Positions 41,418-49,589 of a stretch of DNA of 64,000 nucleotides are shown piece after piece. The first letter of the stretch is position 1. Each line of letters opens with the position of its first letter. Where the stretch lies: NCBI GenBank assembly GCA_020351995.1, contig CP070674.1:862688-926687 (forward strand). The letters run 5' to 3'. The translations under genes and the position numbers were made by a program. Under the pieces are notes generated by a model that worked only from the letters and a program-made list of their open reading frames with translations, did no database searches and was not told the origin of the DNA. Source of the stretch: Candidatus Zixiibacteriota bacterium (GTDB taxonomy: Bacteria > Zixibacteria > MSB-5A5 > GN15 > FEB-12).

Positions 41418-41999
41418 CTATCTTTGATGAGCCCACTCCCGTATAACCGGTTCGATGTCCTCTGGCCCGAGAACGGATTTGGAAGCCAGGCGGGGGTCGT
41501 TACCTGTGTAATCCATATGCAAGCGGCCAATGGGATAACCGGAAATAGACTCCGGACCTGCCTCATAGGTCATCGTAATATGTTCCTTCATCTTACCGTC
41601 GACCGTTTCGTAATCCTCGGGACCCCAGTACATCAATTGTTCACCAGCCCATTCGAACTTACTGTCGATCAGGCGAAACGCGACTGTGCGGCTTATCAGC
41701 CCCTCATCTACATGAAGCATGGCATCGTAACCGTTACCGGCTCCCTCCAGGTATACACTGGCAGTGTCGGATATATCAGGAAATCCGAGCGAGTCACGAA
41801 CGGTAATATCCATTGCGCCGAGCAACGGGATAACACGCTCATCGTCAAGACCGACCTTCTCCGGAAAGCCGCACGTCAGCAGCAGCAGTGACAACAGTGC
41901 CACCAACCAGACCAGCGGCGAATGCTTGTGAATTGAAATGGCAGGAGCATCTTTGCAGGAAGTCCTCTGGCCACGACATGTTTTATTTACTGGTTGCAT
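41418..41999 (-). CDS. Hypothetical lipoprotein
   Basis: About 193 residues from ATG 41999 (AGGAG 8 bases upstream). An unusually long, basic N-terminus precedes the hydrophobic segment SPLVWLVALLSLLLLTCGF, whose LLTC is a lipobox; if the true start were further in, the signal would be more typical. The mature part (LDDERVIPLLGAMDITVRDSLG, ASVYLEGAGNGYDAMLHVDEGLISRTVAFRLID) has no recognised family. It looks like a secreted beta-sandwich-type lipoprotein. Neighbour of the RAYT repeat cluster, with no obvious operon partner. Confidence 0.6.
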   Translation of the reverse strand: MQPVNKTCRGQRTSCKDAPAISIHKHSPLVWLVALLSLLLLTCGFPEKVGLDDERVIPLLGAMDITVRDSLGFPDISDTASVYLEGAGNGYDAMLHVDEGLISRTVAFRLIDSKFEWAGEQLMYWGPEDYETVDGKMKEHITMTYEAGPESISGYPIGRLHMDYTGNDPRLASKSVLGPEDIEPVIREWAHQR

Positions 42000-42030
42000 A
42001 TTGGCTACTCCTGTGCTCTTGTGACGGGCA

Positions 42031-42060
42031 GGGTGGCCCACCATTTATGGTAGGTTTCCG
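42031..42060. repeat. Dispersed palindromic repeat, family A
   Basis: GGGTGGCCCACCATTTATGG then TAGGTTTCCG; nearly the same as the second unit at 40355-40380. Confidence 0.6.
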
Positions 42061-42588
42061 TGCGATCACGATTTCCTTACAAACTCTCACCTGATGGTTA
42101 CATCATACCCATTAATTAGGCGGCAAAAATCGGTTGATTTTCCGTCTAAATCAAATGTCAGAAACTGGAACCTGAAGCGAAACCAAAAAATGACAAAACG
42201 AACCCAAACCCCTACAAGGTATTGGTGCCCCACAGCTTGCTGTCGGATCCTTGCATGTTGGCAGAGAAATATTAAGCTCCTGTACGGAAACCGTCAACCA
42301 GCAAACTACCGGGGTTACCCTCGACAAAACCCACACAAAGTGTGGAAACGAACCCAAATCAACGCAACCCGCTATGAATCTATTGGTTACAAGGGCGATG
42401 ACACATCTAACACGGCCAAATGACGACTTTTGCCGACAAATCCTGCGTACTGGAAACTGCTTCTTCCATAAGCCCGTAAACTGTGCCAAACGTTGCGGTG
42501 AGAGGTCGCGCTTTGCTTTCTGTGGCGTTCGCCGGCATGCCCCTTCAAAAGTCGCGGCCCCCAAACACATAAAGGCAGGAGACAGTAC
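42061..42588. other. Intergenic region with family B repeat and possible coding remnants
   Basis: About 530 bases before the DUF5916 gene. It contains the second family B repeat (42222-42269) and two blocks reading AACGAACCCAAA (about 42198 and 42345). No frame in it has a start, Shine-Dalgarno and sensible codon pattern. A GGAG Shine-Dalgarno for the next gene is at 42577. The rest looks like decayed or repeat-derived DNA. Confidence 0.45.
42222..42269. repeat. Dispersed repeat, family B (copy 2)
   Basis: Diverged copy of 40627-40671: GGTGCCCCACAGCTTGCTGT, then CGGATCCTTGCATGTTGGC, then AGA. The central CCCAC..GCTTGC..G(T/G)GGGAT core and following CCTT.CAT.TT.GCAGA are shared. Confidence 0.5.
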
Positions 42589-44868
42589 ATGTCGTACCTC
42601 AGAACGGGGGTAGTAGCGGGAGTTTGTTTGCTCGTTCTGGCAACCGCCACATTTGCCTCAGAAATTACCGAAACCACCTTTGCGCCTCAATTTCACCCGA
42701 CTCTCAAGGCCCATCGGACACAGGGTGAAATCAAAATTGACGGACAACTGAGTGACCCGGGCTGGCAAGGCGCCCAGGCCGCGACCCATTTTACAGAACA
42801 CTCTCCCGGTGAGGAAGTAGCCCCGCCGGTGAGAACCGAGGCCTTCGTCGCCTACGACGACAAGAACCTCTATCTGGCCGCTATTTGCTACGCCGATCCC
42901 GCCCAGACTCGCGCTTCGATGTGCGAACGGGAACGTATCTTCGACGATGACAACATCGGGTTCTTTTTCGATACTTACGGCGATGCCTCCCGGGCTTACA
43001 TTATCAACATCAATCCCCTCGGCATCCCCTACGACGCCCTGTGGTCGGCCGGCTGGGGTGAGGATTCCAACTTCGACCTGATTTTTGATTCGAAAGGCAT
43101 TGTCACCGACTCCGGCTATCAAGTAGAACTGGCTATTCCGTTCGCGAATCTCAGGTTTCCTTCCAAACCGATTCAGGAATGGAAATTCGATTTCTACCGG
43201 CATCATCTCCGTGAGGTTCATTACTCGATGTCCTGGGCTACCTACGACCAGAATGAGTCCTGCTGGCCATGCAAATGGGGCACCGTGACCGGTATCGAGA
43301 ATGTCAAACCCGGCAAAGGCATCGAGCTTCTGCCCAGCTTTGTCGCCCACCAGAAGGGTTCTGTAACCGACGGCACTTTTCCCGAAGAATCATTCGAAAA
43401 CGGTGACATATATGGCGATCTGTCAATCGGCGGCAAGTACGCCATCTCGTCCGATGTTGTGGTCGAAGCTACGTATAATCCGGACTTCAGCCAGATTGAG
43501 GCCGACGCCTCGCAGGTTGATGTCAATACTACCTACGCTCTCTTCTACGACGAGCGCCGACCGTTTTTCCAGGAAGGCATCGATGTCTTCCGCACCAATT
43601 TTAACGCGGTGTATACGCGTTCAATAAATAATCCGGATTTTGCCGCCAAGACCTCGACCAAGCTGGGAAAGACCAGCTTTGCGGCCCTGTCGGCCCACGA
43701 TGAACAGAGCCTGGCCATTATTCCCTTCGAGGAGTTTTCTGCCTACATCCCACTCGGGGAAACCTATGTCAACATGGCGGCCATGCGACACGCCTACGGC
43801 GACGACGACCACGTTCGGGCCGTTGTCACTGATCAACGAATCGACGGTGGTGGGTCGGGTACCCTGGCCAGCTTCGACGGCACTTTGTCGCTGAGTAAGA
43901 CCTTTACTCTCCGGGGACAGGTCATAGCTACCCATACCGATGAACCGAATGATCCATCCAAGACCAGTTATCTTAATGGCCTTACCTTTGACGATGGAGC
44001 CCACACGGCCTCCTACGACGGTGAATCGTACTGGGGCTCGGCCGTACTGATAGGTCTCACTCACAACTCAAGAAGCTGGTACGCCAACGTGCGCGGCTAT
44101 CAGAGAACGGCCACTTATCGCGCCGCCAACGGTTATCAGCCCCGCAACTCTGACCGGTGGCTGCTGGGTTACTTCCAGTATAACTACCGGCCATCGGGCT
44201 CAATCATCCACAGCGTGGACCCCAGTCTTGACATCGGCCGCATCTGGAACTTCGATGGCACCCGTAAGGACGAGTGGATCAGGTTAGCCTACGGTTCTCA
44301 GTTCCGCTTCGCCCAGGCCAACGTATGGACCGAGTACCTGCGCAGCCGGGAAATGCTCAGAGGTGTTGACTTCCCGAATATATGGGCCGTCACGTTGAGT
44401 ATGTCGGCTTGCCCCATCCCGTTTATCGAGGGCGGATGGAACGTGGTCTATGGCAACCAGATTGCCCGCAGCTATCTTGAAATGGGACGGCACACCGCGA
44501 TTGGCGCCTGGATGGAAATTCGCCCCACCGACCGGCTCCTGTTAGAGTCGGAAATCCACTACGTCCGAAGCCGGGATCTCGAAACGAACTTCAGATTCTA
44601 CGAAGGAAGCATTACCAGGTTGCGCGTGGGCTATCAGTTCAACCGTGAGTTTTCACTCAGGCTGGTTACGGAGTACGATGAATTCAACAAACAGTGGAAC
44701 ATCGACCCGCTCATCACTTATCGTATCAATCCCTTCTCGACATTTTACGCGGGGGCAACATACGATTACAGCGAATTCAGGGGCTGCGGCATGGATCAAC
44801 TCCACACCCTGACCTGCCTGTCGCAGCGCCAGTTTTTCGTCAAAATACAGTACCTGTTCCAAACGTAA
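42589..44868 (+). CDS. CBM9-like / DUF5916 outer-membrane beta-barrel protein
   Basis: 759 residues, signal peptide (TGVVAGVCLLVLATATFAS). The N-terminal 200 residues are a carbohydrate-binding-module-9-like domain: GEIKIDGQLSDPGWQGA, TEAFVAYDDKNLYLAAICY, FDDDNIGFFFDTYGD, GYQVELAIPFANLRFP. After it comes the DUF5916 barrel: YNPDFSQIEADASQVDVNTTYALFYDERRPFFQEGIDVF, then many amphipathic strands to QFFVKIQYLFQT. The two-domain layout is well known in Bacteroidota and related phyla, with no proven substrate; surface glycan or peptide handling is assumed. Shine-Dalgarno GGAG 8 bases before ATG. Confidence 0.92.
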   Translation: MSYLRTGVVAGVCLLVLATATFASEITETTFAPQFHPTLKAHRTQGEIKIDGQLSDPGWQGAQAATHFTEHSPGEEVAPPVRTEAFVAYDDKNLYLAAICYADPAQTRASMCERERIFDDDNIGFFFDTYGDASRAYIININPLGIPYDALWSAGWGEDSNFDLIFDSKGIVTDSGYQVELAIPFANLRFPSKPIQEWKFDFYRHHLREVHYSMSWATYDQNESCWPCKWGTVTGIENVKPGKGIELLPSFVAHQKGSVTDGTFPEESFENGDIYGDLSIGGKYAISSDVVVEATYNPDFSQIEADASQVDVNTTYALFYDERRPFFQEGIDVFRTNFNAVYTRSINNPDFAAKTSTKLGKTSFAALSAHDEQSLAIIPFEEFSAYIPLGETYVNMAAMRHAYGDDDHVRAVVTDQRIDGGGSGTLASFDGTLSLSKTFTLRGQVIATHTDEPNDPSKTSYLNGLTFDDGAHTASYDGESYWGSAVLIGLTHNSRSWYANVRGYQRTATYRAANGYQPRNSDRWLLGYFQYNYRPSGSIIHSVDPSLDIGRIWNFDGTRKDEWIRLAYGSQFRFAQANVWTEYLRSREMLRGVDFPNIWAVTLSMSACPIPFIEGGWNVVYGNQIARSYLEMGRHTAIGAWMEIRPTDRLLLESEIHYVRSRDLETNFRFYEGSITRLRVGYQFNREFSLRLVTEYDEFNKQWNIDPLITYRINPFSTFYAGATYDYSEFRGCGMDQLHTLTCLSQRQFFVKIQYLFQT

Positions 44869-44913
44869 CGGGGCGAGTACGCGCCCCGACCGCTCCTTTT
44901 GTTTTTCAAAAGC

Positions 44914-44938
44914 CAGGCCGTCCGTAAAGGGCGGCCTG
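44914..44938 (+). terminator. Terminator after the DUF5916 gene
   Basis: Stem CAGGCCGTCC (44914-44923) with GGGCGGCCTG (44929-44938), loop of 5, then GCGTTTATG. A second GC-rich hairpin (GGGGCG/CGCCCC) with a T-rich tail lies just upstream at about 44869-44906. Confidence 0.6.
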
Positions 44939-45053
44939 CGTTTATGTTAGCACAACTCATGAGAAAAACACACGGAAACTAAACTTATTGAGTCCGGATA
45001 CGTCTTTATTTCAAAAGAGGCTTGAAAAGCACCGCCGGAATGGAGATATTGTA

Positions 45054-45857
45054 ATGATGAAAAAATCTCATGAAGAAATAAAAAAGGCCGTCCGCGAGCA
45101 CTATGGTCAGGCGGTCGCCCATCGATCAGAGTGCTGTGGCGGGTCATCCAGAGTTCAACTCGAGGAGCAGGGCGCGGGAACTGATCCTCTCCAGGGAGTG
45201 GCGTCATTCGGATGCGGTAGCCCGTTGGCTTTTGCCAATATCGCCCCGGGGGACACCGTACTCGACCTTGGTGCCGGTGCCGGACCGGACCTCATTATGG
45301 CCGCCAGAAAGGTTGGCCCCGAGGGCAAAGCGATCGGCCTGGACATGACTCCGGAGATGATTGACGCGTGTCGCCGTAACCTTGAAGCAGCCGGAATTGA
45401 AAATGCCGAAGTTCGCCAGGGCGAGATGGAGAACATGCCGGTAGCGGATGCCGAGGTGGATTGGATTATCTCCAACTGCGTCATCAATCTCTCGCCGGAT
45501 AAGGAAAAAGTCTTTGCCGAGGCTTTCCGTGTCCTCAAACCGGGCGGGCAGATGCTGGTCTCGGATATTGTCACCGTGGGCCTGCCGCAGGCCCTGCGGG
45601 AAAATATGACTGCCTGGGTAGGGTGCATTGCCGGTGCCGTTGAGCAGGATGAGTATATCAGGCTGGCTCGCGAGGCCGGCTTTGAGAATGTGCGTGTGGT
45701 CGACAAGTATGAATATTCTGAAAGTTCTCTGTGCGCCCTCACCGAGGGCTGCAGCTGTGGTTGCGACGATGACAAGGCATCTCCCGATATGAGCCATGCC
45801 GGCGACTTGGCCGGCAGAATCGCCTCGGTTCGGCTTTATGCCCGCAAGCGGAAGTAG
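45054..45857 (+). CDS. arsM: Arsenite S-adenosylmethionine methyltransferase
   Basis: About 267 residues from ATG 45054 (GGAG 8 bases upstream; earlier start at 44988 lacks a ribosome site). HYGQAVAHRSECCGG near the N-terminus, VLDLGAGAGPDLIMAARKVGPEGKAIGLDMTPEMI (motif I, and the loop typical of ArsM), ISNCVINLSPDKEKVFAEAFRVLKPGG with the first reactive cysteine of the family, and WVGCIAGAVEQDEYIRL with the second. The C-terminal Cys-rich tail GCSCGCDDD is also common. It methylates As(III) to volatile or less toxic species. No arsR or other ars gene lies next to it. Confidence 0.93.
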   Translation: MMKKSHEEIKKAVREHYGQAVAHRSECCGGSSRVQLEEQGAGTDPLQGVASFGCGSPLAFANIAPGDTVLDLGAGAGPDLIMAARKVGPEGKAIGLDMTPEMIDACRRNLEAAGIENAEVRQGEMENMPVADAEVDWIISNCVINLSPDKEKVFAEAFRVLKPGGQMLVSDIVTVGLPQALRENMTAWVGCIAGAVEQDEYIRLAREAGFENVRVVDKYEYSESSLCALTEGCSCGCDDDKASPDMSHAGDLAGRIASVRLYARKRK

Positions 45858-45883
45858 CGAATCTGCCGTATAGCTGAAAATTA

Positions 45884-45915
45884 AAAGTGCCGTCACGGCC
45901 CTGTGACGGCACTTT
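45884..45915. terminator. Bidirectional terminator between arsM and the coiled-coil protein gene
   Basis: Perfect 13-bp stem (45884-45896 with 45903-45915, loop of 6) with AAA/TTT at the ends, between two convergent genes. Confidence 0.8.
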
Positions 45916-45962
45916 CTCGTGGGAGGATTGAGTTGAACTACGAATCACCTAAGGAGTGGTCT

Positions 45963-46478
45963 TTACCTTTTATCCTTCTTTATCTCGCGAACGTCTTCAG
46001 CAAACTCGAGCGCAGCCATCCCCAGTTCCTTCTTGAGCAACCGCCGATAATTCGACAGAACGAGATACTTTAGCGAGAACGAGTCGCTTACTTTCCATTT
46101 GTAAAGAAGCACCTGCTTGCTCGCCAGAATGGTTCGCGCGGCCGCGAAATCCTTCTCATCGGCAACCCAGCCGCCCTTATCTTGACCCTTGCGCTCTTTC
46201 GCTCGTTCTCTCTCGGCCCGATCAAGAGCATGAAAAGTAGCGTTGAGATCTTTCACAAACAGATTGATGATCGCCAGTTCATACTGACGCACCTTCTTGT
46301 TATCGCCCGCAAGATTGGCTTCATGCCACTTGTCGATCAATCGATTTAGTTTGTCGAGGCTTGCCTTGCTACTTCGGATCTCACGTCTGTCCTGCTTTAA
46401 CTCATCCGGATTTTCCGCCCATACCGTACCGGACAACAGAAAGCCGACCAATATTAATGAACCGAATATTGTTCTCAT
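45963..46478 (-). CDS. Secreted helical protein, unknown function
   Basis: 171 residues with a cleavable signal peptide (IFGSLILVGFLLSGTVWAEN). The mature part is highly charged and predicted helical (LKQDRREIRSSKASLDKLNRLIDKWHEANL, LDRAERERAKERKG, LRE/LAL heptads), ending in KKDKR. No domain is recognised. It may be a periplasmic adaptor similar in style to Spy/CpxP or heavy-metal-binding helical proteins, but this is only resemblance. Promoter not picked; rex lies 187 bp upstream in the same direction. Confidence 0.65.
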   Translation of the reverse strand: MRTIFGSLILVGFLLSGTVWAENPDELKQDRREIRSSKASLDKLNRLIDKWHEANLAGDNKKVRQYELAIINLFVKDLNATFHALDRAERERAKERKGQDKGGWVADEKDFAAARTILASKQVLLYKWKVSDSFSLKYLVLSNYRRLLKKELGMAALEFAEDVREIKKDKR

Positions 46479-46665
46479 TTTTTCGCTCCTTTCAACGTTT
46501 CACCCAGGCTCCCGAAGCTGTAAGAACAAATTGTGTGCCGGTGGTAAGGTCCTTTAAACCAACAGCTTTACCCGTAAGACCGGGCAAAATTATGGGGCGG
46601 ACACCATATTTCCGGGAAACTGTTAGCGTAAAACGCTATTCCGGGCCTGCTGATTAGACCGGGGC

Positions 46666-47325
46666 CTACTTGGATTTCTTGGGGGCGTGGTTGTTCACCA
46701 TCGCGAACGACAAATACTCCAGTTCCATAGACATATTCTCGTTGCGAAGGTGCACCGTGGGAGGGACCCTCAGATTGATAGGGGCAAAATTCAATATAGC
46801 CGTTACACCGGCTTTCACCACATCATCGACTATATACTGTGCCACTGTTGCCGGCACAGCCAGAATGACCATTGTAATACCGGCTTCCTTAATCTCGGAA
46901 TCGAGATTCTTGATATCGGAAACAATAATGCCCTTGTGATTGGAGCCTATTTTTCGCTGATCGTTGTCAAACAGCTTGATAATATGAAAACCCTGCTTGG
47001 CGAATTCCTTATAGCTGACCAACGCCGAGCCGATGTTTCCGACCCCGATAAGAGCTACTTTCCAGTCGCGGTTGATGCCGAGAATGCTCTCGATCTTCGA
47101 TTTCAGCTCGTTAACATTGTAACCCAAGCCACGAGTCCCGAAAGAGCCAAAAAAGGAAAGATCTTTACGCACCTGGGCGGGGGTAAGTTTCTCGCGCTTG
47201 GCCAACTCCTTGGAGGAAACGGTTTCATAGTTCTCTTTCTCAAGCAATGAAAGAGTTCGGTAATACAGCGAAAGCCGGTGAATGGTCGATTCCGAAATCC
47301 GCTTTCTCGCCAGTGGAGAGGCCAT
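46666..47325 (-). CDS. rex: Redox-sensing transcriptional repressor Rex
   Basis: 219 residues. N-terminal winged helix (ISESTIHRLSLYYRTL, SSKELAKREKLTPAQVRKDLSFFGSFGTRGLGYNV: the Rex DNA-recognition signature). Then the NAD(H)-binding Rossmann domain (VALIGVGNIGSALVSY, KLFDNDQRKIG) and the C-terminal domain-swapped helix (MSMELEYLSFAMV). Rex senses the NADH/NAD+ ratio and represses fermentative or respiratory genes when NAD+ is high. A Rex box sits over its own transcription start, so it is autoregulated. Confidence 0.97.
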   Translation of the reverse strand: MASPLARKRISESTIHRLSLYYRTLSLLEKENYETVSSKELAKREKLTPAQVRKDLSFFGSFGTRGLGYNVNELKSKIESILGINRDWKVALIGVGNIGSALVSYKEFAKQGFHIIKLFDNDQRKIGSNHKGIIVSDIKNLDSEIKEAGITMVILAVPATVAQYIVDDVVKAGVTAILNFAPINLRVPPTVHLRNENMSMELEYLSFAMVNNHAPKKSK

Positions 47326-47373
47326 ATGCTTAATATCTCCTTGTCTTCAAAAATGAAATTTCATCTGGTGACC

Positions 47374-47391
47374 ATGTGAAATGGTTCACAA
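47374..47391 (-). promoter_or_regulatory. Rex operator (Rex box) upstream of rex
   Basis: Minus strand TTGTGAA-CCAT-TTCACAT, matching the Rex consensus TTGTGAA-N4-TTCACAA at 13 of 14 positions. It begins 2 bp downstream of the -10 box at 47394-47399, covering the transcription start. Confidence 0.9.
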
Positions 47392-47393
47392 GA

Positions 47394-47422
47394 AGTATAT
47401 TCACACCCGGCGGAAGTGTCAA
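47394..47422 (-). promoter_or_regulatory. Predicted promoter of rex
   Basis: Minus strand: -35 TTGACA (47422-47417), 17-bp spacer, -10 TATACT (47399-47394). Near-ideal promoter with the Rex box directly downstream. Confidence 0.85.
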
Positions 47423-47531
47423 GAAAAATATCGACCCGATTAAGTTTTGATTGAAACAGCTTTTTGCCAATCAATGGCTTGCGGCAACCCTTGAAGCAGT
47501 CAATAAATGTCTTTACCGGAGCGCTTGTGAC

Positions 47532-48689
47532 TTACGACACTATCAACCTGGATGTGTGCGGCGACAGACGAGCCAGAATTTCGTAGTTGATTGAGTTGGC
47601 CCACGTGGCCAGTTGCTCGACCGTAACCGTTTCCTGCCCATTCCGACCGATTATAACTACTTCGTCCTCGAGCCGAACACCTTTGATGTCGGTAATGTCT
47701 ACCATAGTAAGGTTCATACACACTCGCCCCCTCACTGGAGCCCGCTTCCCCTTTATCAGTACATAAGCCTGATTTGACAGCGACCGGCTGTATCCCTCAT
47801 AGTACCCTACCGGTACCACGGCCAGTCGAGTAGCGGTGGTAGTACGATAGGTGCATCCGTACCCGACAAACGAGTCGGGGTCGAGCCGCTTGATTTGAGT
47901 GACCCGTGTCTTCCAAGAAAGGACCGGGCGAAAAAGGTCGTTTTGACCACCCTTCAGCCGATAGGAAAGATATGTCTCCTTCGACGGCCAGTGGCCGTAG
48001 ACGGCGATGCCCGGACGCACCAGCTCGAAATGCGTTTTCTTAAAGAGAATTGCCGCGGCCGAGGAAGCCGTGTGCCGCAGGGTTGGTTTGATACCGAGGC
48101 CGACCATGGCCCCAACCATCTTCCGAAACGTAGTCAACTGGTACTGAGCGTACTCGTGATTTGTTGTATCTTCGATGTTGGCAAAATGCATACTGGCGCC
48201 GTAAGGTTTTTTCAACCCGGCATATTTCTTGTACACCTCGGCAAAGCCCGGCAATTCATCTTCGCGAATGCCCTGCCGATGCGTACCGGTTTCGAGCTTG
48301 AGATGTGTTTTCACCATCTTGCCGTGTCTGGCTGCCATCTTTCCAAGATTGACCAGGAACGATTTGTTGAAAATAACAGGCTCAAAATCGTATGCCAGAA
48401 TTGGCTCGACATTGTCAAGGGCAAGCGGCCCCAGAATCATGACGCTTTTCTGCCATCCATTCTCACGACAGGCGATTGCCTCCTCGACGGAGTGCACCGT
48501 TAGATAATCAACCCGCGGGTTGTCCTTGAGCAGAGATACAATTTCCTTCAAGCCGTGTCCATAGGCGTTGGCTTTGACGGAAACAGCCATGAGTTTGCCG
48601 TTGGTCAGACTGGATAGAGACTCAATATTGTTGTTGAGTGCCGCCCGCGACAATTCGATCCAGTTGAGAAGCGTCTTTTTGGCCATCAT
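47532..48689 (-). CDS. alr: Alanine racemase
   Basis: 385 residues, a standard Alr length. PLP-binding lysine in KLMAVSVKANAYGHG, the H-x-x-L-E-T-G-x-x-R-Q-G segment (HLKLETGTHRQGI), the C-terminal domain GYGCTYRTTTATRLAVVPVGYYEGYSR with the catalytic tyrosine, and RVCMNLTMVDIT. The family's usual Met in 'TGM.R.G' is replaced by Thr. It supplies D-alanine for peptidoglycan. Upstream of rex in the same direction with a 206-bp gap that contains the rex promoter. Confidence 0.95.
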   Translation of the reverse strand: MMAKKTLLNWIELSRAALNNNIESLSSLTNGKLMAVSVKANAYGHGLKEIVSLLKDNPRVDYLTVHSVEEAIACRENGWQKSVMILGPLALDNVEPILAYDFEPVIFNKSFLVNLGKMAARHGKMVKTHLKLETGTHRQGIREDELPGFAEVYKKYAGLKKPYGASMHFANIEDTTNHEYAQYQLTTFRKMVGAMVGLGIKPTLRHTASSAAAILFKKTHFELVRPGIAVYGHWPSKETYLSYRLKGGQNDLFRPVLSWKTRVTQIKRLDPDSFVGYGCTYRTTTATRLAVVPVGYYEGYSRSLSNQAYVLIKGKRAPVRGRVCMNLTMVDITDIKGVRLEDEVVIIGRNGQETVTVEQLATWANSINYEILARLSPHTSRLIVS

Positions 48690-48881
48690 ACTATTTATAG
48701 TCGGCAGAATGCCTTTCTACAACAAGAAGATTTTCTATCACCCCCGGCTCAGCCGGTGCTCGATGAATAATACTTCGTCGACCGCGGGGGAAGATTAAAT
48801 TTCTTGTGCGAGAGGGAAGATGGCCTTAGCTTTTTCTGCCAGTCTGCGCAACTTGTACGCTACGGAGTCGTCCAAATAAAT

Positions 48882-49589
48882 ATGAGTCGGCTGAGAGCTT
48901 TTGAACTATGCCGTTACTACCGCCGCGGCCCCCAGGAAGTCCGCGCCGTGGATAATGTCAGCCTTGATATACGCCGGGGTGAGTTCCTTGCTATTGTGGG
49001 AAGTTCGGGGTCGGGCAAGTCGACCATGCTCAATCTCCTAGCCGGACTGGATACTCCGACTTCGGGGAGAATCGAGGTCGACGGCACCGCTCTGAATTCA
49101 CTATCGCGCCGGGAGCTGTCGTCCTACCGGGCCAAGCAGGTGGGTATGGTTTTCCAGTCTTTCAATTTGGTTGCGCACCACACGGCACTGAAGAATGTTG
49201 AACTGGCCTTATTCTTCAACGACACTCCGGCTCGCGAACGACGCCTGTTGGCCAGCCACATGCTTGAACGGCTGGGCTTGACAAACCGTATGGACCACAA
49301 GCCGGCCGACCTATCCGGCGGTGAGCAGCAGCGGGTGGCTATGGCGCGAGCCCTGGTTAAGAAACCGAGCATCCTTTTTGCCGATGAACCCACCGGCAAC
49401 CTTGACCATGAAAACACCGAGCAGATAGGGCAAATGCTGACGGAACTCAACGGCCAAGGGCAAACCATAATCATGGCCACCCACGACCTTGAGCTGGCTC
49501 GTCGGTATGCCCACCGCACGGTGCGGATGAATTACGGAAGGCTCATTGAGGCTCCACAGCTACCCGACAGAGGCGAGAAAAGTCAATGA
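48882..49589 (+). CDS. ABC transporter ATP-binding protein (MacB/LolD type)
   Basis: About 235 residues from ATG 48882. Walker [11 protein letters not shown]-loop [24 protein letters not shown], signature [19 protein letters not shown], Walker [14 protein letters not shown]-loop [10 protein letters not shown]. The LV..ta..NVELPL-type Q-loop and the 'DEPTGNLD' string are typical of the LolD/MacB/FtsE subfamily, which pairs with FtsX-like permeases. Its stop overlaps the start of such a permease gene (ATGA). Likely role: lipoprotein or peptide/antibiotic handling at the inner membrane. Confidence 0.94.
   Translation: MSRLRAFELCRYYRRGPQEVRAVDNVSLDIRRGEFLAIVGSSGSGKSTMLNLLAGLDTPTSGRIEVDGTALNSLSRRELSSYRAKQVGMVFQSFNLVAHHTALKNVELALFFNDTPARERRLLASHMLERLGLTNRMDHKPADLSGGEQQRVAMARALVKKPSILFADEPTGNLDHENTEQIGQMLTELNGQGQTIIMATHDLELARRYAHRTVRMNYGRLIEAPQLPDRGEKSQ

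Noticed and set aside
41333-41566. N-terminal extension of the transposase
   Set aside because: The extension is translated from the REP-like repeat and part of the neighbouring gene, and RAYT homology begins at the internal Met encoded at 41332.
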